Origin: Wenzhouxiangellaceae bacterium
GTDB lineage: Bacteria; Pseudomonadota; Gammaproteobacteria; Xanthomonadales; Wenzhouxiangellaceae
Direction of reading: 5' to 3'
Assembly (NCBI GenBank): GCA_018334995.1
Contig: JAGXKW010000010.1
Span: forward strand, 1 to 37,595
DNA length: 37,595 bases
Shown here: piece after piece, positions 1 to 6,696 of the stretch
Layout: every line of letters begins with the position of its first letter
Position numbering within the stretch: the first letter of the stretch is position 1
Notes under the pieces: generated by a model
Seen by the model: only the letters and a program-made list of their open reading frames with translations
The model's database searches: none
Told to the model about the DNA's origin: nothing
Position numbers and translations under genes: made by a program

Positions 1-344
1 ATGATGACGCTGCCGGCATCGAATTCGGTGCCCTTGGAGGTCACTACCCGAAAGCGGCCGCCATCGAGCACTTCGAACTCGGCGACTTCCTGCCCCAGAT
101 GAACGCCGGGTTCGAACGGACGGATCTGTTCGACGAGCTTGTCGACCAGTTCCTGGGCGCCGATGATGGGCCAGGCCGGGATGTCGTAGATCGGTTTTTC
201 AGGATAGAGCTCGCTGCACTGTCCCCCGACCTGGGGAAGTGAGTCGACCAGCTCGGCCTTCAGGCCCAGCAGACCAAGCTCGAATACCTGGAACAGGCCC
301 ACGGGGCCCGCGCCGACGATCACGGCATCGGTTTTGATTGTCAT
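1..344 (-). CDS. Ferredoxin/flavodoxin-NADP(+) reductase, thioredoxin-reductase-like (type 2), N-terminal part
   Basis: Partial gene running off the left edge; 114 codons are visible, starting with the ATG whose complement is 342-344. The N-terminus reads MTIKTDAVIVGAGPVGLFQV, a Rossmann FAD-binding motif (GAGPVG). It is followed by an acidic strand end (AELVDS), PQVGGQC and the block YPEKPIYDIPAWP. This block is typical of thioredoxin-reductase-like FNRs, which move electrons between NADPH and ferredoxin or flavodoxin, rather than of true thioredoxin reductases. The second half (NADPH domain) is outside the window, so the assignment rests on the N-terminus alone. It is transcribed away from ung. 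What precedes the start is only a weak purine stretch (GGGAAA). Confidence 0.8.
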   Translation of the reverse strand, partial: MTIKTDAVIVGAGPVGLFQVFELGLLGLKAELVDSLPQVGGQCSELYPEKPIYDIPAWPIIGAQELVDKLVEQIRPFEPGVHLGQEVAEFEVLDGGRFRVVTSKGTEFDAGSVI

Positions 345-355
345 GCAATTTCCCG

Positions 356-384
356 TATTTGAGTTCGATTCCTGCACATGTCAA
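356..384 (-). promoter_or_regulatory. Possible sigma70 promoter of the FNR-like gene
   Basis: On the minus strand, TTGACA (379-384) is followed after 17 bp by CAAATA (356-361). The -35 is perfect and the -10 is poor. Transcription would start only a few bases before the ATG at 344, so the site is doubtful. Confidence 0.3.
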
Positions 385-392
385 TCCGGTGC

Positions 393-411
393 AACCGGCG
401 GCCCGCCGGTT
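393..411. promoter_or_regulatory. Perfect 9-bp inverted repeat upstream of the FNR-like gene
   Basis: AACCGGCGG - C - CCGCCGGTT is a perfect palindrome around one central base. It lies just upstream of the proposed -35 box of the FNR-like gene, in the divergent FNR/ung spacer. It could be a protein-binding site or a hairpin; nothing else in the spacer explains it. Confidence 0.4.
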
Positions 412-565
412 CGGTAGCATTGACGTGATCAGAGTACATGAAGGCGGTTGATTCGATGTCCAAGCTTTACGCCCGGGTTTTTTCCGGACCGGTCCCGCAA
501 GTCGGCCAGACACGCTGTCCAGGGCGGATGCGCGCGCCGCGAGTGGCTTCACGGCGATTGCGGCG

Positions 566-1255
566 ATGAGTTCCGAAATCCGACTGCATCCGGAGTGGCT
601 TCAGGCGCTGGGCGCGGAATTCGAGCAGCCGTACATGAAGGCGCTCAAGGCCTTCCTGCGCGAGCGCAAGGCAGCCGGAGCGACCATTTACCCGCCCGGC
701 GACCTGATTTTCAATGCGCTTGATTCGACCCCGCCGTCGACGGTCCGCGTGGTGATCCTGGGTCAGGATCCTTATCACGGACCCGGCCAGGCGCATGGAT
801 TGTGCTTTTCGGTGCGCCCGGGCGTCCGGGTGCCCCCGTCGCTGGTCAACATCTTCAAGGAGCTGCATGCCGACATCGGCTTCCGGATCCCGCGTCATGG
901 CTGTCTGCAGCCCTGGGCGGAAAACGGCGTGCTGCTGCTCAACGCCGTGTTGACGGTCGAGCGCGGCGAGCCGGGCGCCCACCAGGGCAAGGGCTGGGAG
1001 CGGTTCACCGATCGTGTCGTCGACGTGGTCAACGACGGCGAACGGCCCGTGGTCTTCATGCTGTGGGGTGCGCAGGCCCAGCGCAAGGGCGCCAACATCG
1101 ACCGCGGCCGCCACCGGGTGCTGACCGCACCCCATCCGTCGCCGCTGTCGGCCCATCGCGGCTTTTTCGGCTGCAGGCACTTCTCGAAGGCCAACCGGTG
1201 GCTGGAAGAACAGGGGATGACGCCGGTGGACTGGAGTCTTCCGGAGACGATGTGA
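566..1255 (+). CDS. ung: Uracil-DNA glycosylase, family 1
   Basis: A 229-residue protein, the normal length for family 1 UDG, which excises uracil from DNA as the first step of base-excision repair. The water-activating motif GQDPYHG is at residues 66-72 (catalytic Asp68). The leucine-loop motif [13 protein letters not shown] is at 190-202 (His190). The uracil-specificity region LLLNAVLTV is at 123-131. The start at ATG 566 fits the family N-terminus; no strong Shine-Dalgarno is visible. It diverges from the FNR-like gene and stands alone. The 340 bp behind it hold hairpins but no gene. Confidence 0.96.
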   Translation: MSSEIRLHPEWLQALGAEFEQPYMKALKAFLRERKAAGATIYPPGDLIFNALDSTPPSTVRVVILGQDPYHGPGQAHGLCFSVRPGVRVPPSLVNIFKELHADIGFRIPRHGCLQPWAENGVLLLNAVLTVERGEPGAHQGKGWERFTDRVVDVVNDGERPVVFMLWGAQAQRKGANIDRGRHRVLTAPHPSPLSAHRGFFGCRHFSKANRWLEEQGMTPVDWSLPETM

Positions 1256-1595
1256 GCGCGGCCGGCCGCGCCGGGCGATCGGGATCAACGGGCCGGTCAA
1301 TTTGCGAACAGGCAGCCGATCGCCTGCACGGCAGGCGCCTACGCGGATATTGGCGCGCCGCATTGCCTGCCGCAAGTCACGATAGGGGCGGTTCCAACCG
1401 CGATCAATGCTGGGTTGATCGCGGAAAGCATTCGGCTCCTGTGCGCACTCGGGAAGGACCGGTGGCCAGGGACAGAACCGGAGCGCCAGCGGAGCTCGCC
1501 GGCCGCCGGCCGGCCATCTGACTGCCGCGCGAAGCGCGATAGGCAGTTCGAACGAAAGCCTGAATCGAGGTTGTTGAGCGGGACGGGTGGGAAAA
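1256..1595. other. Non-coding 340-bp spacer with three hairpins between ung and tRNA-Phe
   Basis: No convincing gene is seen. Three inverted repeats are present. The first is at 1321-1337 (CGCCTGC-ACG-GCAGGCG). The second is at 1398-1424, with 10-bp arms CCGCGATCAA/TTGATCGCGG and a 7-nt loop. The third is at 1521-1547, with ACTGCC/GGCAGT enclosing CGCGC-GAA-GCGCG. None is followed by a T-run on either strand, so they are not clear intrinsic terminators. The 1398-1424 hairpin could still end the ung transcript. Confidence 0.5.
1461..1480 (-). repeat. Second copy of the tRNA-Phe 3' end (attachment-site-like direct repeat)
   Basis: Bases 1461-1480 match 1597-1616 at 19 of 20 positions, the first 17 exactly. 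The matched segment covers the C of the CCA end, the discriminator, the 3' acceptor strand and part of the T arm of tRNA-Phe. The copy lies downstream of the tRNA in the tRNA's own direction, 136 bp away. No D arm or anticodon arm accompanies it, so it is not a complete second tRNA. Confidence 0.7.
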
Positions 1596-1671
1596 TGGTG
1601 GCCAGGGACAGAATCGAACTGCCGACACGGGGATTTTCAGTCCCCTGCTCTACCGACTGAGCTACCTGGCC
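1596..1671 (-). tRNA. tRNA-Phe (anticodon GAA)
   Basis: A 76-nt cloverleaf can be read on the minus strand. The acceptor GGCCAGG pairs with CCTGGCC, the discriminator is A, and the CCA end is encoded (1596-1598). The anticodon stem GGGGA/TCCCC encloses the loop CTGAAAA with anticodon GAA at 1636-1638. The T arm is GGCAG-TTCGATT-CTGTC. The D arm contains AGCTCAGTCGGTAGAGC. All arms pair, so the gene looks functional. Confidence 0.97.
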
Positions 1672-1731
1672 TCCAGGATCCTGCGCTTGCGTCACGCGGG
1701 CCGCGAAACGGGGCGTGATCGCAAGCCGGGT

Positions 1732-1760
1732 ATTTAACCCCGAAACAGGCAAAAAGTCAA
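1732..1760 (-). promoter_or_regulatory. Predicted sigma70 promoter of tRNA-Phe
   Basis: TTGACT (1755-1760) and TTAAAT (1732-1737) are spaced by 17 bp on the minus strand and are followed by a GC-rich stretch, as is common at stable-RNA promoters. The tRNA 5' end lies about 60 bp downstream. Confidence 0.55.
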
Positions 1761-1805
1761 CCGGTTTTCGGGAAGTCGCCGGGCGTGCGAGCCCAGGGGT
1801 AGCGA

Positions 1806-3035
1806 TCATTCCGGGAGCTGGAGGCGCCCGGTCATGATGCGCGTGCGCCTGTTTTCATCGGCGTCGCCAGCGGTGGTCCAGGCGAGCAGGAGCTGGTCGC
1901 CCTGAACCGCGATCTGCGGAAAGCCGCTGATCCGTCCTCGGTCGATTCGCGCCAGGATGCGGTCGCGCTGGAGCGCCCCGTCCGGCGAATATTGCGCCAG
2001 GCGCATGCGCGCACTGCCGTCGGTTTCCTCCATCCAGGCCAGCACGAAGCCGTCGCGCGTCCAGGCGAGCTGAACGCGGCCCAGCGCGCTGCCGGCCGAG
2101 CGGGTGATGGGCTCGCCGAAGGTCGCCCCGGCATCTTCGGAGATGGCGAAGCGCACGCGAGGCACGCCGTCGGCCAGCGTGAACCAGGCAACGATGACAC
2201 GCGTATCGCGTGCGATCATCGATGGCCCGTTGACCGGGCAGCCGCCGATTTTCCAGCCGTCGGCGTGGACCAGGCGCGGTTCGGTCCAGCCATCTGCCGT
2301 CTTGCGCACGACGGCGATGTCGCGGATTTCGTCTTCGGTGCGATTGCGATAGGCGACGATGGGCCCGGTCGCGGTGACGGCGCTGGCCGTCTGGCAGCAG
2401 TCGCAGACCCGATCGTCGATCAGTCGCTCCGGCCCGGGCGTTCCGTCGGTACCGATGGACGCGGTCCTGAGGGTCATGAAGCCGGCATGTTCATGTTCGC
2501 CGCCCGGCTCTGAAAGCGTCTCGCGTCCGTCCAGCCAGACCATGCCGGTGCGTCCGCGGCCGGCCGTGAAATAGCTGACGAATCCGTGCTCGGTCGGCGT
2601 GCCGTCGGTATGCGGCGTCTGTGGCCGGCTCCAGTGTTTTCCCCCGTCCGGCGAATGCACCATGCGCACGTCGTAGGCATAGGTCGACTCGGCCGATTTT
2701 TCCAGCCAGTGGGCCAGCCAGGCGCCGTCGGACCGGACATGAATGCCCGGCGTATCCGCCCAGTTGGCGAACCAGTCCCGGCCGCGCGCGATTTCGCGGG
2801 ACTCGGAAAACCTGCCTTCGGCGAATACGCTGAACCTGAATGCATGCTCATCGTCGTGCTTTTCCAGCCAGCTCAAGACGATGCCGGCATCGCCGGGCAT
2901 TTCGACAAGCGCGGGCGCCAGGGCGCCATCGCCGGCCGGGTTGTTGACAATCCGGAGTTCGCCATATGCGATAGTGGCGGTCATTAGCAGTAGCGCGGCC
3001 AGGCACGCGCCGGTGCGGAATTTGGTCGGACTCAT
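1806..3035 (-). CDS. Exported sialidase-fold (BNR/Asp-box) protein of unknown substrate
   Basis: A 409-residue protein with an N-terminal signal peptide (hydrophobic core around residues 10-24, likely cleavage near 25). The body looks like a six-bladed sialidase beta-propeller. An Asp-box SPDGGKHW is at about 128-135 and a degenerate one (SEDAGATF) at about 295-302. The blade strands carry repeated I/V-W motifs such as GMVWLDGRE and VIVAWF. Two striking cysteine blocks are present: CDCC at 211-214, and GCPVNGP further on. The catalytic Arg triad of true sialidases is not evident, so 'sialidase' describes the fold only. Cysteine-rich blocks could hold a metal or disulfides in the periplasm; that is inference. 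It diverges from the lipoprotein gene with a 37-bp spacer. Confidence 0.75.
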   Translation of the reverse strand: MSPTKFRTGACLAALLLMTATIAYGELRIVNNPAGDGALAPALVEMPGDAGIVLSWLEKHDDEHAFRFSVFAEGRFSESREIARGRDWFANWADTPGIHVRSDGAWLAHWLEKSAESTYAYDVRMVHSPDGGKHWSRPQTPHTDGTPTEHGFVSYFTAGRGRTGMVWLDGRETLSEPGGEHEHAGFMTLRTASIGTDGTPGPERLIDDRVCDCCQTASAVTATGPIVAYRNRTEDEIRDIAVVRKTADGWTEPRLVHADGWKIGGCPVNGPSMIARDTRVIVAWFTLADGVPRVRFAISEDAGATFGEPITRSAGSALGRVQLAWTRDGFVLAWMEETDGSARMRLAQYSPDGALQRDRILARIDRGRISGFPQIAVQGDQLLLAWTTAGDADENRRTRIMTGRLQLPE

Positions 3036-3072
3036 CGCTTTCGAATTTCCTTGTAACGGAGGAAACAGTCAG

Positions 3073-3528
3073 ATGCACGGAACCACGATGATAGACGTGT
3101 GGCGCGTCGTCCGCCGGCCGGCGTGGCTGCTGGCCGTCGTCGGCCTCGGTGCCGGGCTTTCTGCCTGTTCGATGGCACCGCGCGAGGACCCGCCCAGCTA
3201 CGGTGACTGGCGCGACGCCATGGGCGAGCCGGTGGACCGGGTGCGATTTTCGTATCTGGTCGACTGGCAGCCCCTGGATCGCGAATGGATCCTGCTGGAG
3301 TTCAGCGGTGGACGCCTGTTTGCGCTGGAAGTGCGCGATCCGTGCATCACCGATGTGCGTGAGGCCCGTTCGCTGCATCTGGATACTGTCATGAAGAACT
3401 TGCTGCATCGATCCGACCGGGTGCGCCTGGACAGCTACCGCTGCCTGATCGAAACGATCCGGCCGTTGAAGACGGATGCGGCGATAGATCGTGAGCGAGG
3501 CAGCGCGTCGATTTTGCATCGCGATTGA
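3073..3528 (+). CDS. Small outer-membrane lipoprotein (DUF6491-like)
   Basis: A 151-residue protein. ATG 3073 was chosen because GGAGGAAAC lies just upstream at good spacing; ATG 3088 is an alternative. The signal peptide ends in the lipobox LSAC (Cys32) with Ser at +2, which predicts outer-membrane sorting. The mature part has a conserved-looking body around VDWQPLDREWILLEF, a Cys near CITDVR, and a second Cys in SYRCLIETIRPL, possibly a disulfide pair. It resembles short proteobacterial lipoproteins grouped under DUF6491, from memory. The function is unknown. It is transcribed divergently from the sialidase-fold gene and converges on yggX. Confidence 0.7.
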   Translation: MHGTTMIDVWRVVRRPAWLLAVVGLGAGLSACSMAPREDPPSYGDWRDAMGEPVDRVRFSYLVDWQPLDREWILLEFSGGRLFALEVRDPCITDVREARSLHLDTVMKNLLHRSDRVRLDSYRCLIETIRPLKTDAAIDRERGSASILHRD

Positions 3529-3564
3529 CGCGGGGCCAGGCGCGAAACCGGGATTCCGGCGGCG

Positions 3565-3837
3565 TCACTTCTCCGGCGGCACGTAGCCTTCGGCGGCGTC
3601 GACTTCGCCTCCGAACAGGAATGCCTCGGCCTGCTGTTCCAGGTATTTGCGATGTTCCGGGTCGATCGGCGAAAGCCGCTTCTCGTTGATCAGCATGGTC
3701 TGGTGTTCCAGCCATTTCTTCCACGCCTCGGCCGAGATCTCGTTGTAGATCCGCTCGCCCAGCTCGCCCGGAAGCGGCTTGCGGGCAAGCCCTTCGGCCT
3801 CGCGGCCGAGATACTTGCAGTAAACCATTCTCGTCAT
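3565..3837 (-). CDS. yggX: Probable Fe(2+)-trafficking protein
   Basis: A 90-residue protein matching the YggX family over its whole length. The start MTRMVYCKYLGREAEGL holds the conserved Cys7. It continues with PLPGELGERIYNEIS, WLEHQTMLINEKRL and YLEQQAEAFLFGG. YggX is a small cytoplasmic protein that protects iron-sulfur enzymes from oxidative damage and is thought to help iron traffic. In many gammaproteobacteria it follows mutY; here it stands alone behind pilC-pilD on the same strand, separated from pilD by a 173-bp spacer full of hairpins. Confidence 0.95.
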   Translation of the reverse strand: MTRMVYCKYLGREAEGLARKPLPGELGERIYNEISAEAWKKWLEHQTMLINEKRLSPIDPEHRKYLEQQAEAFLFGGEVDAAEGYVPPEK

Positions 3838-3890
3838 CCTGTTGCCTGCGCTCCATGAAGGTGGACTGGCTACGCTTCCCCTATCCTAAA

Positions 3891-3912
3891 CTTCCCCCGC
3901 AGGCGGGGGAAG
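3891..3912. terminator. Hairpin behind pilD, possible terminator
   Basis: CTTCCCCC and GGGGGAAG form an inverted repeat around a short GC loop. Read on the minus strand the stem is followed by TTTAGG, a short T-run. It could end the pilC-pilD transcript before yggX. Confidence 0.4.
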
Positions 3913-3947
3913 GAACCGAAAGCGGGGCCGTGGGGCCGCGCAGCGGA

Positions 3948-4006
3948 GCGATTTGCGGACATGCGCCGCAAATCGCGAGCAACGAATACCGCAGGTATTT
4001 CGTTGC
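3948..4006. repeat. Two adjacent strong hairpins immediately after pilD (REP-like)
   Basis: Hairpin one has 11-bp perfect arms, GCGATTTGCGG (3948-3958) and CCGCAAATCGC (3966-3976), with a 7-nt loop. Hairpin two has arms GCAACGAATACC (3979-3990) and GGTATTTCGTTGC (3994-4006), with one bulged T and loop GCA. They begin 5 bp past the pilD stop. Neither is followed by a T-run. Such paired palindromes resemble REP/BIME units or mRNA 3'-end stabilisers. Confidence 0.6.
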
Positions 4007-4010
4007 CAAT

Positions 4011-4868
4011 TCAGGATAGTAACAGCCAGAAGTCGACGATCGCATCTCCACCCACCAGCACCAGCCAGCCGGCCGCGGCCAGGAACGGACCGAATGCGAT
4101 CGGCACTTCGCGGCCCATGCGCCGGAGTGCGATCAGCGCCAGGCCTATCACCGCGCCCACGCCCGAGGCCAGCAGTATGACCGTCGGCAGGACTTGCCAG
4201 CCGAACCAGGCGCCGATGGCCGCGAGCAGCTTGAAGTCGCCGTAGCCCATGCCTTCCTTGCCGGTGATCAGCCGGAAAACGTGGAATACCAGCCACAGCG
4301 AGAGATAACCCGCGATCGCGCCGATCACGGCCGACTGCAGGTCGGTAAAAATGCCGAACACGTTCAGGAAAAGGCCGAGCCATACAAGCGGCAGGGTGAG
4401 CTGGTCGGGAAGCAGCTTGTAGTCCAGGTCGATGCCGGTCGCCGCGATCAGAACCCAGGTGAACAGCAGCCCGGCCAATCCGGCGGTGTCGGGCCCCAGG
4501 CGCCAGATCACCACGACCGAAAGGATCGCGGTGGCCAGTTCGACCACCGGGTAGCGCACCGAAATGGCGCCGCCACAGTTGCGGCAGCGGCCGCGCAGCA
4601 GCAGCCAGCTGATGACCGGAATGTTGTCGTACCAGGCAATCGAGTGCCCGCAGGACGGACAGCGCGAACGTCCGCTGGCGATGTTCGCCGGCGCCGCGTC
4701 AAGTCCGGCTTCGAGCTCCAGCAACTCGCGGCACTGGCATTTCCAGTCGTGGACCAGGGCGGCCGGAAAGCGCAGGATGACGACGTTCAGAAAGCTTCCG
4801 ACGAGCAAGCCGAGGACGACGACCAGCGCGTACAGCGTGGCCGGATGGAGAGCAGCCAGGTATTCCAT
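4011..4868 (-). CDS. pilD: Prepilin leader peptidase / N-methyltransferase
   Basis: A 285-residue polytopic inner-membrane aspartic protease. It cleaves the leader of type IV pilins and type II secretion pseudopilins and methylates the new N-terminus. The N-terminal domain carries GSFLNVVILR and the two zinc-binding Cys pairs, CPSC (70-73) and CRNC (95-98). The protease domain carries the aspartates of DLDYKLLPD (147-154) and the signature GMGYGDFKL (206-214, Asp211). About seven membrane helices follow the family pattern. The start lies 3 bp behind the pilC stop, so the two are co-transcribed. Confidence 0.96.
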   Translation of the reverse strand: MEYLAALHPATLYALVVVLGLLVGSFLNVVILRFPAALVHDWKCQCRELLELEAGLDAAPANIASGRSRCPSCGHSIAWYDNIPVISWLLLRGRCRNCGGAISVRYPVVELATAILSVVVIWRLGPDTAGLAGLLFTWVLIAATGIDLDYKLLPDQLTLPLVWLGLFLNVFGIFTDLQSAVIGAIAGYLSLWLVFHVFRLITGKEGMGYGDFKLLAAIGAWFGWQVLPTVILLASGVGAVIGLALIALRRMGREVPIAFGPFLAAAGWLVLVGGDAIVDFWLLLS

Positions 4869-4871
4869 GGC

Positions 4872-6092
4872 TTACATGACGGCCGCCATCTTGAAGATCG
4901 GCAGGTACATGGCCACCACGATGCTGCCCACGATGACGCCGACGAGGATGATGATGAACGGCTCGAGGAGGCTGGACAGCGCGTCGACGGTGTTGTTGAC
5001 TTCCTCTTCGTAGAAATCGGCGACCTTGAGCAGCATCGCATCCAGCGAGCCGGCTTCCTCGCCGATCGCGGTCATCTGCACCACCATGGGCGGGAACAGC
5101 CCGGTCTGCTGCATTGCCAGCTGCATCTGGTGGCCGGTGGCCACGTCGTCGCGGATCTGCATCGTCGCGTCGCCGTAAACGACGTTGCCGGTCGCCCCGG
5201 CGACGGTCTTCAGCGCATCGACCAGCGGCACGCCGGCGGCAAATGTCGTTGCCAGCGTGCGCGCGAAGCGACTCAGCGCGGCCTTTTCCAGCACGGCGCC
5301 GATGACCGGAATCTTCAGGCTGGCCCGGTCCAGGAAGTGTGCAAAAGACCGGTTGCGCTTTTTAAGCGCGATCAGGCCGAAAATTCCCCCGACGATGATG
5401 ATCAGGTACAGCCAACCGGTCTTCTGCAGCGATTCCGAAAGGCTTACGATCAGCTGGGTAAATGCCGGCAGGTCGCCGCCGAAGCTCTGGAAGATGGCTT
5501 CGAACTGCGGAATCACGAAGACCAGCAGGATCGCGGTGACCAGGATGGCCACGCCGATGACGGTGGCCGGATAGAACAGCGCCTTCTTGATCTTGCCCTT
5601 GATCGACTCGATCCGTTCCTTGTAGGTGGCGATGTTGTCGAGTACCTGGTCGAGCACCCCGGCGCTTTCGCCCGAATCGACCAGGTTGACGTACAGCTCG
5701 TCGAAATACGCCGGGTGCTTGGCCAGCGATTCCGACAGCGTGGCACCTGACTCGACGTCGATGCGAATGGTGTTGATCAGCTTTTGCAGGCGCGGATTCT
5801 CCGCCGCCGAAGCGATGATGCCGAAGGCCTGGACCAGCGGGATGCCGGCGTTGAGCATGGTCGCCAGCTGGCGGGTGAAGATCGCGATGTCGCGCGGCTT
5901 GATCGTTTTGCCGCCGCTGCCGAACAGTGGTTTGGGCTTCTTGCGCACGCGTGATGGGGTGATGCCCTGCTTGCGCAGTTCGGCCCGGATCAGCGTCTGG
6001 TTGCGCGCCGATCGTTCGCCCTTGAGTACCTTGCCGCGTTTGTCCTTGCCCTCCCAAAGGAAGACTTCGAGCTCTTCGCGCGTTGTCGCCAT
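4872..6092 (-). CDS. pilC: Type IV pilus inner-membrane platform protein
   Basis: A 406-residue protein with the tandem T2SF (GspF/PilC) domain arrangement. The cytoplasmic domains are around residues 70-190 and 275-390, separated by membrane helices, with a third helix near the C-terminus. Family blocks are visible: FTRQLATMLNAGIPLVQAF, the repeated FARTLATTFAAGVPLVDAL, and MVQMTAIGEEAGSLDAML. PilC couples the PilB/PilT motor ATPases to pilus assembly. The usual upstream partner pilB is absent; an 89-bp spacer and lspA lie there instead, so the motor and pilin genes must be elsewhere. Confidence 0.95.
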   Translation of the reverse strand: MATTREELEVFLWEGKDKRGKVLKGERSARNQTLIRAELRKQGITPSRVRKKPKPLFGSGGKTIKPRDIAIFTRQLATMLNAGIPLVQAFGIIASAAENPRLQKLINTIRIDVESGATLSESLAKHPAYFDELYVNLVDSGESAGVLDQVLDNIATYKERIESIKGKIKKALFYPATVIGVAILVTAILLVFVIPQFEAIFQSFGGDLPAFTQLIVSLSESLQKTGWLYLIIIVGGIFGLIALKKRNRSFAHFLDRASLKIPVIGAVLEKAALSRFARTLATTFAAGVPLVDALKTVAGATGNVVYGDATMQIRDDVATGHQMQLAMQQTGLFPPMVVQMTAIGEEAGSLDAMLLKVADFYEEEVNNTVDALSSLLEPFIIILVGVIVGSIVVAMYLPIFKMAAVM

Positions 6093-6181
6093 GGAATTTC
6101 TCCTCTCTTCCTCTACTGGTCCCCTGAGCCTACATTTTCATGCACTTAGCGCCCGATTACAATGCTTTTTACCAACAACGC

Positions 6182-6691
6182 TCATTTTCCCGGCGGTCGG
6201 CGCGGCGGCAGCATGCTTTCGATCAGCATCAGGATGACGCCGATCACGATGGCTGAATCGGCGACGTTGAACGCCGGCCAGTGCCAGTTGCTGTAATGCA
6301 GGTCGATGAAATCGATCACGTAGCCGAGCCGGATGCGGTCGACCAGGTTGCCGATCGCGCCGCCCAGCAGCAGCATCAGCGCCACCGGCAGGGCACGCGC
6401 AGTCAGCGGCAGCCGCCAAAGCCAGACCAGCAGGAAAACGCTGATCGCCGAGGCGAAGACGATGAAGAACCAGCGCTGCCAGCCGCCGCCGTCGGCCAGC
6501 AGGCTGAACGCCGCGCCGGTGTTGTGGGCCAGCGTCAGGTTGAGCCACTCGGTGATCGGCACCGGCCGATACAACTCGAGGTTGGCCACCGCGAGGTGCT
6601 TGGTCCACAGGTCCAGCGCGATCACGACCGCGGCCAGCAGCAGCCATGCGCCGAAGCGCGGCAGGGTCATGCGCGGATGGGCCTTGTCCAT
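6182..6691 (-). CDS. lspA: Lipoprotein signal peptidase (signal peptidase II)
   Basis: A 169-residue, four-helix inner-membrane aspartic protease that removes the signal peptide of diacylglyceryl-modified prolipoproteins. The signature NLTLAHNTGAAFSLL (51-65) is present. The catalytic aspartates are Asp127 in GYVIDFIDL and Asp145 in FNVADSAI. ATG 6691 starts 5 bp behind the ileS stop, consistent with translational coupling; ATG 6670 (MTLPRF) is an alternative start giving 162 residues. It is the last gene of the ribF-ileS-lspA run. The ispH gene that often follows lspA in gammaproteobacteria is not present. Confidence 0.96.
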   Translation of the reverse strand: MDKAHPRMTLPRFGAWLLLAAVVIALDLWTKHLAVANLELYRPVPITEWLNLTLAHNTGAAFSLLADGGGWQRWFFIVFASAISVFLLVWLWRLPLTARALPVALMLLLGGAIGNLVDRIRLGYVIDFIDLHYSNWHWPAFNVADSAIVIGVILMLIESMLPPRRPPGK

Positions 6692-6696
6692 TCCGC

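Noticed and set aside
1806-3035. True sialidase (neuraminidase) activity
   Set aside because: Only Asp-boxes and the propeller pattern are seen; the catalytic residues are not evident and no sialic-acid genes are nearby.
4194-5750. 518-codon open frame on the plus strand
   Set aside because: Antisense to pilD and pilC; Asp/Gln/Arg-rich shadow without domain signature.
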